64,000 nucleotides of DNA from Chloroflexota bacterium. Its GTDB lineage: Bacteria > Chloroflexota > Anaerolineae > Anaerolineales > Villigracilaceae. This document shows positions 51,690 to 59,398 of the stretch, piece by piece. A program made the position numbers and the translations under genes. The stretch lies in assembly GCA_029782225.1 (NCBI GenBank), contig JAKOVF010000189.1:1-64000 (forward strand), read 5' to 3'. The notes beneath the pieces are model-generated. The model did not search any database and was not told the DNA's origin. It saw only the letters and a program-made list of their open reading frames with translations. Each line of letters begins with the position of its first letter. Positions within the stretch are counted from its first letter, which is position 1.

Positions 51690-52361
51690 ATGAAGAAGAT
51701 CGTCATCCTGGGATCGGGGGGTAACTGTATAGATATTCTCGATACTTTGCTTGACATTAACGATGCACAAGGAGAGAAAGTCTATGACTGTGCAGGTTTT
51801 CTTGATGATCGGCCAGATAGAATGGGTCTATCATTCCATGGCGTCAATGTGCTTGGGCCGTTGGAAAAGGCAAGCGAGTTATCAGACTGTTCTTTCGTTT
51901 TTGGTATCGGCAGCACTGCAAATTTTTGGAGACGGCACGAGATTTTTGCCAGAACAGGAATTCCACAGGAGCGCCTAGAGACGGTGATCCATCCAACAGC
52001 GAGCGTCTCGCGTATGAGTCAAATAGGTATAGGCACAATCGTATTACAGCATGTAACAGTTAACAGTAATGCCAGGGTAGGAAAGCAAGTTTACATTTTG
52101 CCGAATACAGTAATTAGCCATGACGATGTGATCGGGGATTTCAGTTGTATCGCCGGAAGTGCATATCTCTCCGGAAATGTCCATATTGGACGCGGGTGTT
52201 ATATCGGTGCGGGAGCTAGCATAAGGGAAGGCATCAAGATCGGAGACAACTGCTTGATTGGAATGGGCAGTGTGGTACTAAAGGATGTACCCTGGAATAG
52301 TATTGTCGTTGGAAATCCAGCACGGTTCTTGAGACATACGCAAGAGAACGAGACGGAGTGA
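51690..52361 (+). CDS. PglD-type sugar N/O-acyltransferase with left-handed beta helix
   Basis: The product (223 residues from ATG 51690) has an N-terminal Rossmann-like domain (KKIVILGSGGNCIDILDTL) and C-terminal hexapeptide repeats from about residue 100 (IGIGTIVLQHVTVNSNARVGKQ...). The catalytic His is probably in VISHDDVIGDF. PglD-family enzymes acetylate an amino sugar nucleotide made by the preceding aminotransferase. A GTG overlapping the previous stop (51666) is an alternative start. Confidence 0.87.
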   Translation: MKKIVILGSGGNCIDILDTLLDINDAQGEKVYDCAGFLDDRPDRMGLSFHGVNVLGPLEKASELSDCSFVFGIGSTANFWRRHEIFARTGIPQERLETVIHPTASVSRMSQIGIGTIVLQHVTVNSNARVGKQVYILPNTVISHDDVIGDFSCIAGSAYLSGNVHIGRGCYIGAGASIREGIKIGDNCLIGMGSVVLKDVPWNSIVVGNPARFLRHTQENETE

Positions 52362-52365
52362 CCGG

Positions 52366-52986
52366 ATGATAGTAATAGTAGACTATGGGATGGGCAATCT
52401 TGGATCCATCGCCAACATGCTCAAGAAGGTGGGAGCCAGGGATATCAAGATTTCATCCAGCTCAACTGACATTGAACAAGCCGATAAACTCATTCTGCCG
52501 GGTGTTGGCGCTTTTGATACTGGCATGCAACGCCTACGTGAAACTGGATTGATTGCTCTTTTGAACGAGAAAGTGATTAACGGGCATACGCCGACTTTGG
52601 GTGTGTGTCTGGGAATGCAATTAATGACAAAAATCAGCGAGGAAGGCGAGTTGCCCGGCCTTGGTTGGATTGACGCGGAAACCATACGCTTTCGGTTCGA
52701 TCCAAAACAGAATGGGCTGAAGATCCCTCACATGGGTTGGAACACGGTGAATATTAGCAGGCAAGGAACGCTCTTTGAAGGCATGTATTCCGATGCACGT
52801 TTCTACTTTGTTCATTCATTTCATGTAGTAGCCCATAGTTCGGAGGATGTGCTGGCGACCACCGAATATGGCTATGAGTTCGCATCTGCCGTCCAACAAG
52901 GTCACATTATGGCCGCGCAATTTCATCCAGAAAAAAGCCACAAATTTGGCATGAAGTTGTACAGGAATTTCGTGGAGTACTCCTGA
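52366..52986 (+). CDS. HisH-like glutaminase subunit of a sugar amidotransferase
   Basis: This 206-residue class I glutamine amidotransferase resembles HisH. The Cys nucleophile is in LGVCLGMQLM, and the His-Glu pair in AAQFHPEKS. Beginning VDYGMGNLGSI, it is full length. Here it lies with a HisF-like and a WbpG-like gene, not with histidine genes, the arrangement known from Pseudomonas B-band O-antigen (hisH2-hisF2-wbpG) where it supplies ammonia to amidinate an N-acetyl sugar. Its stop overlaps the next start (TGATG). Confidence 0.9.
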   Translation: MIVIVDYGMGNLGSIANMLKKVGARDIKISSSSTDIEQADKLILPGVGAFDTGMQRLRETGLIALLNEKVINGHTPTLGVCLGMQLMTKISEEGELPGLGWIDAETIRFRFDPKQNGLKIPHMGWNTVNISRQGTLFEGMYSDARFYFVHSFHVVAHSSEDVLATTEYGYEFASAVQQGHIMAAQFHPEKSHKFGMKLYRNFVEYS

Positions 52987-53759
52987 TGCTTATGCCGCGG
53001 ATTATGCCCTGTCTGTTGCTAAAAGACGGTGCACTGGTGAAAACGGTGAGATTTAAGGACCCTGGCTATATAGGTGACCCTATTAATGCAGTACGTATTT
53101 ACAACGAAAAGGAAGTGGATGAGCTTATCTTTCTGGATATAACTGCAACGAATCAAAAGCGCCCACCTCCTTATAAGGTTCTCTCTGAGATTGCAAGCGA
53201 ATGTTTTATGCCGGTCACCTATGGGGGCGGAATACATGATCTTGAAACGATCCGGCATGTTCTAAGTCTCGGGATTGAAAAGGTGGCAATTAATAGTTAC
53301 GCCGTCGAAAACCCGGAGTTTGTACGCCTGGCCGCAGAAAAATTCGGAAGTTCCACGATTGTGGTTTCGATTGATGTCAGACGCCAATTATTAGGACATT
53401 ACGAAGTTTACATCCAGAGCGGCAGAAAAGGCACAAAGCTTGACCCGGGAGATTTTGCTGGCAAAATGGCACAGATGGGAGCTGGCGAAATACTTCTTAC
53501 AGCGATAGAGCGGGACGGTACGCAGGAAGGTTATGACCTCGACCTCATTAGGAAGGTGACCAGCGCAGTCGGCATTCCGGTCATCGCATCTGGAGGGGCA
53601 GGCAAAATTGAAGATTTTCGTGCAGCGATTGTGGATGCCGGGGCGTCCGCATGCGCCGCGGGAAGCATGGTGGTGTATTATGGGCGTAACCGGGCAGTTT
53701 TGATTACCTATCCCGAGCGCGCAAAACTGGAATCAATCCTGAGCCAGGAGAATGAATGA
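52986..53759 (+). CDS. HisF-like ammonia-channel subunit of a sugar amidotransferase
   Basis: The 257-residue (beta-alpha)8 barrel looks like HisF but with a changed active site: the catalytic Asp of the IPCLDV motif is missing (MPCLLLKDG), while the second Asp is kept in VVSIDVRR. This argues against histidine biosynthesis and for the role of HisF2-type proteins, which conduct ammonia from the HisH partner to the WbpG enzyme. VTYGGGI and VIASGGAGKIEDF are typical phosphate-site sequences. It overlaps its neighbours by a few bases on both sides, so the three subunits are made together. Confidence 0.9.
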   Translation: MLMPRIMPCLLLKDGALVKTVRFKDPGYIGDPINAVRIYNEKEVDELIFLDITATNQKRPPPYKVLSEIASECFMPVTYGGGIHDLETIRHVLSLGIEKVAINSYAVENPEFVRLAAEKFGSSTIVVSIDVRRQLLGHYEVYIQSGRKGTKLDPGDFAGKMAQMGAGEILLTAIERDGTQEGYDLDLIRKVTSAVGIPVIASGGAGKIEDFRAAIVDAGASACAAGSMVVYYGRNRAVLITYPERAKLESILSQENE

Positions 53760-54898
53760 AGAGATGCTCACGCTGTCTCTATGACGAGACAGTCCCAAAT
53801 ATCTGTTTTGACGAGAACGGTGTATGTAATTATTGTTACGTGCACGATCAATTGAATCAAGAATATCCAACAGGGGAAGCGGGAAAGCAGCGTCTTGATG
53901 CAATCGCAGATAAGATTCGCCGCCAGGGTCACGGAAAGCAATATGATGTAGTGGTGGGAGTAAGCGGCGGAGCGGATTCCTCCTATTTAGTCTACCTGAC
54001 CAAAGAACTTGGTCTGCGACCTCTTGCAGTCCACTTCGATAATACTTGGGATTCAACGGTTGCCGTGGAGAACATCCACGATGTCTTGGATAAGCTTGAT
54101 GTTGACCTATACACTTATGTAGTTGACAACAAAGAGTATGATGACATTTATAGGTCTTTCCTGAGGGCAGGCGTCCCTGATACTGAAACACCCACAGATA
54201 TCGGTCTGGCGGCCGTACTAAACATGGCGGCCGAGAAGTATGGCATCAAATACATTTTTGAGGGTCACTCTTTTCGTACTGAAGGCGTAGCACCTCTCGG
54301 CTGGATCTACATGGACGGCAAATACATTCAGAGTATACAGAAACAGTTCGGTACATTACCTCTAAAGACATATCCCAACATGCTCATGCCTAGTTTTATT
54401 AAGTGGACCGCAATTCTAGGCCTAAAAAAAATACGCCCGCTATATTACATCAATTACGTCAAGAAAGATGCAATGGCGCTCATCACCCAGAAGCTTAGTT
54501 GGGAGTGGTATGGTGGTCACCATCTCGAAAACCGTTTTACAGCCTTCTGGCACACATATTTCATGCCAAAACGATATGGTATTGATACGCGCCTGCTCGG
54601 GCACGCGGCGTTGGTCCGTTCAGGGCAGATCACACGCGAACAGGGATTGGAAATGATCAGCAAACCGCAGGAGTACGATCCTGAATTGGTTGAGATGGTC
54701 CAGAAGCGTCTGGGTTTCTCTAACGATGAATTCGAGCACCTCATGAATCTACCAAGGCGTACTTATCGTGATTTCGGTAATTACAAGAAGACCTTTGAGC
54801 GCATGCGTCCATTTTGGTGGCTCATGTATAAGTTGAACCGCGTGCCTAAGAGCTTCTATATTAAGTTCTGTTTTCCTGATCCCAAGCCAAGCGTTTGA
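53756..54898 (+). CDS. N-acetyl sugar amidotransferase, WbpG/LegX type
   Basis: This 380-residue enzyme starts with a zinc finger (CSRCLYDETVPNICFDENG, then CNYC) and then an adenine-hydrolase-like PP-loop domain (VVVGVSGGADSSYLVYL, about residue 64). WbpG-family proteins activate the acetamido carbonyl of a sugar nucleotide with ATP and replace O by NH, giving an acetamidino sugar, using ammonia from HisH/HisF. The GADSSY motif and the EGHSFRTEG segment fit. The exact sugar (2,3-diacetamido-type or legionaminic/pseudaminic) cannot be told. Confidence 0.9.
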   Translation: MKRCSRCLYDETVPNICFDENGVCNYCYVHDQLNQEYPTGEAGKQRLDAIADKIRRQGHGKQYDVVVGVSGGADSSYLVYLTKELGLRPLAVHFDNTWDSTVAVENIHDVLDKLDVDLYTYVVDNKEYDDIYRSFLRAGVPDTETPTDIGLAAVLNMAAEKYGIKYIFEGHSFRTEGVAPLGWIYMDGKYIQSIQKQFGTLPLKTYPNMLMPSFIKWTAILGLKKIRPLYYINYVKKDAMALITQKLSWEWYGGHHLENRFTAFWHTYFMPKRYGIDTRLLGHAALVRSGQITREQGLEMISKPQEYDPELVEMVQKRLGFSNDEFEHLMNLPRRTYRDFGNYKKTFERMRPFWWLMYKLNRVPKSFYIKFCFPDPKPSV

Positions 54899-54922
54899 TT
54901 TTGCAAATTACAGGATGCAACG

Positions 54923-56122
54923 GTGCGAATATTCGTCGGTTTAACGGATGTTGCCAATGTGGCAGCTACCTACGCTGACGGTTTCAAGCAGCTAGGTCAT
55001 GAAGTTTTTTCAGTCGTATGGAACAGGAGCTACTTCTATCCGGACTCGAATTACAGTTTGATCATTGATGAAAGACAACCGGGTTCCGGGCGGCGAAGCC
55101 AGATTGGGTCATATTTAGGAATAATGAGCCGGATGACCCGGTTAATTACGGCACTGCGGTGTGAGCTATTCGTTCTGTTTGCGCCTGCTGTCCTGCCCAC
55201 ACAACTGTATTATCCAATTCTCAAAAATATCGGAAGAAAGATCATAACTGTCTATTGGGGCAGCGATATTCGTTATTGGTACGCATTCGGCCAGGAAATG
55301 GAATCACTGGGCGTCGAAAAGGAAGTAGCCCCGTTTTTTGAGTATGCACGGAAACGGTCGGGCGGCAGTTACTGGGACAAATTGCGCACAGTCCGCGTAG
55401 CCGAAAAGTATTCAGATCTTATCCTATCCCAGCCTGATTGCGCCCAGCTTCAAGTTCGACCTTACATGCGGGCGAATCTTCCTCTAGATATATCCAAGTA
55501 TAGATTTCGGATACCCGGTAGAACGAAACCTCTCATCCTTCATGCACCGAGTGTCCCGGAGGCAAAAGGGACCGATGTAGTGCTCCGTGTTATTCAGGAG
55601 CTGAGAAGCGAGGGGCTGGATTTCGATTTTAGATTGATCGAGAAAATGCCGAACGCAGATCTCCGAGAGCTTCTGACTGAATCAGATATCGTGATTGATG
55701 AGCTTTATTCCGCCACAGTCGGCGGTTTATCTGCTGAAGCCATGGCATGTGGCAACGTAGTACTGGTTCGATACATGGCCGAGTTTTCCAAGGTTCCGCC
55801 CGGCTGCCCCGCGCTAAACGTCAACATATTCACTCTGAAAGACAATCTGCGCGAAGTCATCACCAACATAAATTACCGAAAGGAATTGGCAGGGCGCGGG
55901 AGACCTTATGTCGAATCATCCAATGATCATGTTCGAATCTGCAGAAACTTGCTACGCTGGCTGGACAACAAAGAGCACCTCGTCTATGATTTCGAACCTA
56001 CGTACTTTAATAATCTGCGCATGCCGGAGAATATATTGAAGGATGAAAGAGACGAAACACGAAATAGACGATACGACTTCTTCAAGACACTTATCAACAC
56101 CGGCACAACAAGAAAGAAATAA
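54923..56122 (+). CDS. Probable glycosyltransferase (GT-B fold)
   Basis: This 399-residue protein starts at a GTG. It has two Rossmann-like halves: MRIFVGLTDVANVAATYADG with VFSVVWNRSYF, and from about residue 200 KPLILHAPSVPEAKGTDVVLR and SIVIDEL-like segment DIVIDELYSATVGG, then LSAEAMACGNVVLVRYM, which is typical of GT4-like transferases. No membrane helix is visible. It probably adds a sugar during glycan assembly. Family assignment is by resemblance only. Confidence 0.75.
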   Translation: MRIFVGLTDVANVAATYADGFKQLGHEVFSVVWNRSYFYPDSNYSLIIDERQPGSGRRSQIGSYLGIMSRMTRLITALRCELFVLFAPAVLPTQLYYPILKNIGRKIITVYWGSDIRYWYAFGQEMESLGVEKEVAPFFEYARKRSGGSYWDKLRTVRVAEKYSDLILSQPDCAQLQVRPYMRANLPLDISKYRFRIPGRTKPLILHAPSVPEAKGTDVVLRVIQELRSEGLDFDFRLIEKMPNADLRELLTESDIVIDELYSATVGGLSAEAMACGNVVLVRYMAEFSKVPPGCPALNVNIFTLKDNLREVITNINYRKELAGRGRPYVESSNDHVRICRNLLRWLDNKEHLVYDFEPTYFNNLRMPENILKDERDETRNRRYDFFKTLINTGTTRKK

Positions 56123-56137
56123 CCGCGGAGAGACCCT

Positions 56138-57076
56138 TTGGACACAGCCGAGCCCAACAAACCAAGGCTCTTTGAAACGATACAGAAATGGAGAGTAATT
56201 CTATCGCCGATCGTGGCAGTCTTGATCCTTGGAATCTTCATTTACTGGATCTGGAGGTATAGAGATATCATCGTTGGCACGTTTAGAACAGTTGGCTTCG
56301 TTCACTTAACTTTTCTGATCTTCTTGATCTCAGTATCCTTAATCTTATCGGCCTTTACATTTACAATTTTGGTCCGCGACAAAGGCTACACCTTCCGCTT
56401 TTCAGACGGCTATCATTCCCTGAATCTCTCACAACTCGCATCCATGGTCCCCGGGAAAATATGGGGCTTTGCCGGGCTGGCAAGCTTATTGTGGTCAAAG
56501 GGGATCTCAAAACTGGATAGCTTGCTAATTATCTTTCTAAACACGCTGATCATGCTGTCCGCCTGTGCCATTGTCGGATTCACAGGCATAGTAACGGCAG
56601 TCGGCTGGGAATATGCGATGGCGTGCCTGCTCCCATTTCTTTTCCTCGTCTTAGGCCGCGATCAACTGGAACAGATTAGACAAAAGTACTTTCCAGATAG
56701 TTCATCCCTGCCTTCGAGCAGGGCCCTCATACAGGTCCTGTTCCTGGGAGTAATTATCTGGCTGATTGTGTCCACAAGTTTTACCTGGTTTCTTTATCTT
56801 AGTCAGGGAACGAAAGTAATTCCTTTCTGGATCGCCACTGGCGCGTATGCCGCAAGTTACCTGGGCGGCTTCCTCAGTCTGCTCGCGCCTTCAGGTCTTG
56901 GCGTCAGCGAGGGAATAGTTGCCATTATCCTTGGCCCGTATATTGGCACGGATAAGGTCATGGCAGTTGCGATATCCTTCCGTATTATTCACACCACTGT
57001 AATCTGGTTCAATATACTGCTAACCCTCATTCTCACTTCTGTAGAATCGAGCCGAAAGGCAAAAACACACTCTTGA
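56138..57076 (+). CDS. Flippase-like membrane protein (lysylphosphatidylglycerol-synthase TM family)
   Basis: This 312-residue protein, from a TTG start with GGAGAG upstream, has about eight membrane helices. The family segment VHLTFLIFLISVSLILSAF, then SLNLSQLASMVPGKIWGFAG, and LAPSGLGVSEGIVAIILGP near the end, are typical of the UPF0104/LPG_synthase_TM group, which includes predicted lipid or polyprenyl-glycan flippase components. In this locus it may help move or modify lipid-linked sugars. Its exact role is unknown. Confidence 0.8.
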   Translation: MDTAEPNKPRLFETIQKWRVILSPIVAVLILGIFIYWIWRYRDIIVGTFRTVGFVHLTFLIFLISVSLILSAFTFTILVRDKGYTFRFSDGYHSLNLSQLASMVPGKIWGFAGLASLLWSKGISKLDSLLIIFLNTLIMLSACAIVGFTGIVTAVGWEYAMACLLPFLFLVLGRDQLEQIRQKYFPDSSSLPSSRALIQVLFLGVIIWLIVSTSFTWFLYLSQGTKVIPFWIATGAYAASYLGGFLSLLAPSGLGVSEGIVAIILGPYIGTDKVMAVAISFRIIHTTVIWFNILLTLILTSVESSRKAKTHS

Positions 57077-57134
57077 GCAAAAGGGCCTTGAGGGGGCGGC
57101 AGTATTGGGTTAGCGCTTCCTCTTCCCATAGCCC

Positions 57135-59255
57135 TTACTTGTTAATTTCCAGCAAGACCATGTCTTTTGTAAGGTCTACAGTCTGGATAGATGACCTGCA
57201 TGGAGCTAGAGTGCCCTCAAAAAGCTCCACATCCTTCGCCTGAGATAATATAAACCGTACATTGTATTTCTGAATGAGGGAACATTTCTCCTCTGGAGAA
57301 ACGGTTTGCTCCAATGACCTTATCGCATCGCTTGCATAAATTCGCTGATGGATTTCATCAAGGGACATGAAATTGTTATGGCCGTTGTAGTCCAACTCTT
57401 CCCGAAATGATATAAGCCGTGTATCCGCGGAGACAGCGGGCAACAGTTGAGTATCCCCGTAATCAAGCGCAATGGAAACCACGGGCGCTACACTGTTTTG
57501 ATCAATAAAGGTACCCATTTCCGCGAGCTGCTTGTTGTGACTCAGCTTTTCAAAGTATCGAGGAATCCGTGGAAAGGTAATGACCACCAACATAGGAAGC
57601 ACGAACAAGCCGTACACCAGGAGCGACTGAAATATTTCGAATTGTCGGGAAGAGCTTAGCGGCATGTCCCGTCTAAATAATCCTCTTGTGCGGAGCCGAG
57701 CCCTGAGTGCCTTCAGAGTTAATACACCGGCCAATCCAAATGGAGCAAACCAGGAGGCACGAGAGATCAGTCGAGCAGATACAAAGTATCCAATGATCCA
57801 ACCGGTGTAGGGCAAAGTCGCGAAGAAAACCAGCAGCACGCTGGTGAATACATACCAGTACAAAGGTCCTTCTTTCATTCTCATCAATGAAATAATGCCA
57901 GCAATCGATGCAAGGATAATGGGGATGATCCTAAAAACTTGAAAACCGAAGTGCGCGTTGCCTTTCAGCGGAATGTCAAAGAATTCCAAAACCTGGGGGT
58001 TCAGACCATAAAAAAGATCGCTGACCACATTTGTATATCTATCGATTTGGAAGGATGTAGTTGCATCCTTACCGTTATAGGGTCCACTGACCTCTCCGGT
58101 GCGATCGGAAAGGCGAATTACAGCATAAGGGATCATCAAGCCCATGCAAACGAGGAGCAATACCAGAATTTCACGCCAACTTGATTTTTTCGTATACCAT
58201 GAAAACACTGACAGTCCGCATCCAATGGCACAGGATAAAAACAACATGACCGGATGAGTAAGTGCAATGCCTATACCGCTCAGAATAACCAAGGCGAGAT
58301 TATCCTTAGCAGGATTTCGAATAAAATCTAAAATCATTACGAAAAAGACAGGGGCTAAAAGGAATACAACAGACACCTTGTCTTCAGCCAAAGATTGGTA
58401 GAACCAGGTACCTACTGGCCATTGATCTCCGATCATCAATGTATAGAGCACAACTTGAATCAAAGCAGCAATGCCCGCAGAACGACGCGATAAGCCAAGT
58501 ACCCGGGCAAACCAATATGCTGTAATCACAGCCATGGGAACAAGAAATAATTCCAGATAATTGCCCATTAAGAGCAAGCCGGGAACACCACTCAAATTGG
58601 AAAGTAGCGCTTGTCCCATAGGATACATCGCCAGCCAGAACCTGACATGCTCTAATACATTTGCCTCATGAATTATGTTCTTGAAACCCAGGTGCGTGGA
58701 ATATTGCCAATTTGTCAGGTAAGCGGAGTAGGTAGTGTCATCAATGAAAAACAGAGAATCGTGAAATGTCATTGAGGTGGCTAAGACAAGCGCTATTATC
58801 AATGAGTAGTTGCTTGCTAAGCTCCGAAAAGATTGCCGGAGCTCCACGCGGTATGGAGCAAGGCTACGCTTGGAAAGCAGTAACAAAACGAATTCCAGGA
58901 TTCCTGTGAGTGTAAAAAACGCGCGTACGATGATAAATGAAAGTCCCAGGGCACGTCCTATCAACCCGATTACTGCAATGAGAAGCACCGAGAACGCAAA
59001 ACCGACTGGAATAATGGCAAGGGGATAATGTATTGAAACAAGATCCCGAGCTAGCAAGAGATAAAGCAACATTCCTGGAACAATAAATAGAAGAATTGCA
59101 ATACCGAGACGCAGCATATCCGTCCAGAACGCCAAATAGAGGTTTTCCTGAATAGTAGGTATCTTCCCCCAAGGAACGACTAAAAACAGCGTCCAAAGCA
59201 GAGCGGCAATCAGAACTTCCCGTTTGGACCTGATAAAGTTGAAAGCCACAGGCAT
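57135..59255 (-). CDS. Large polytopic membrane protein of unknown function (possible GT-C-like)
   Basis: This 706-residue protein has about 13 membrane helices and a C-terminal soluble part of about 130 residues (from VTFPRIPRYFEKLSHN). A loop after the early helices contains an SMTFHDSLFFIDDTTYSAYLT stretch with acidic residues, as in GT-C glycosyltransferases where an Asp follows the first helices. I cannot assign a family with confidence. It is convergent with the polysaccharide genes and may add or export sugars at the membrane. It is followed on the left by a short 58-base convergent spacer without a clear terminator. Confidence 0.8.
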   Translation of the reverse strand: MPVAFNFIRSKREVLIAALLWTLFLVVPWGKIPTIQENLYLAFWTDMLRLGIAILLFIVPGMLLYLLLARDLVSIHYPLAIIPVGFAFSVLLIAVIGLIGRALGLSFIIVRAFFTLTGILEFVLLLLSKRSLAPYRVELRQSFRSLASNYSLIIALVLATSMTFHDSLFFIDDTTYSAYLTNWQYSTHLGFKNIIHEANVLEHVRFWLAMYPMGQALLSNLSGVPGLLLMGNYLELFLVPMAVITAYWFARVLGLSRRSAGIAALIQVVLYTLMIGDQWPVGTWFYQSLAEDKVSVVFLLAPVFFVMILDFIRNPAKDNLALVILSGIGIALTHPVMLFLSCAIGCGLSVFSWYTKKSSWREILVLLLVCMGLMIPYAVIRLSDRTGEVSGPYNGKDATTSFQIDRYTNVVSDLFYGLNPQVLEFFDIPLKGNAHFGFQVFRIIPIILASIAGIISLMRMKEGPLYWYVFTSVLLVFFATLPYTGWIIGYFVSARLISRASWFAPFGLAGVLTLKALRARLRTRGLFRRDMPLSSSRQFEIFQSLLVYGLFVLPMLVVITFPRIPRYFEKLSHNKQLAEMGTFIDQNSVAPVVSIALDYGDTQLLPAVSADTRLISFREELDYNGHNNFMSLDEIHQRIYASDAIRSLEQTVSPEEKCSLIQKYNVRFILSQAKDVELFEGTLAPCRSSIQTVDLTKDMVLLEINK

Positions 59256-59343
59256 ATTACTGACCTCGTCATCGTTGTTTTCAGTTCAGACAACAGTATA
59301 CCTCCCATCACTGGTAGCAGATGAAACATGGTTTTCTGTTCAT

Positions 59344-59378
59344 AACAAGACAGACACCGAAATGGTGCCTGTCTTGTT
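59344..59378 (-). terminator. Hairpin downstream of hppA
   Basis: AACAAGACAGACACC (59344-59358) and GGTGCCTGTCTTGTT (59364-59378) pair with one mismatch around a 5-base loop, about 20 bases after the hppA stop. It resembles other dispersed hairpins of this window. No clean T run follows, so it may be a weak terminator or mRNA end. Confidence 0.5.
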
Positions 59379-59398
59379 GTCCAACGATATTTCTTGCT

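Noticed and set aside
52986-53759. HisF of histidine biosynthesis
   Set aside because: The first catalytic Asp is missing and no other histidine genes are near; the WbpG neighbour supports a sugar amidotransferase role.
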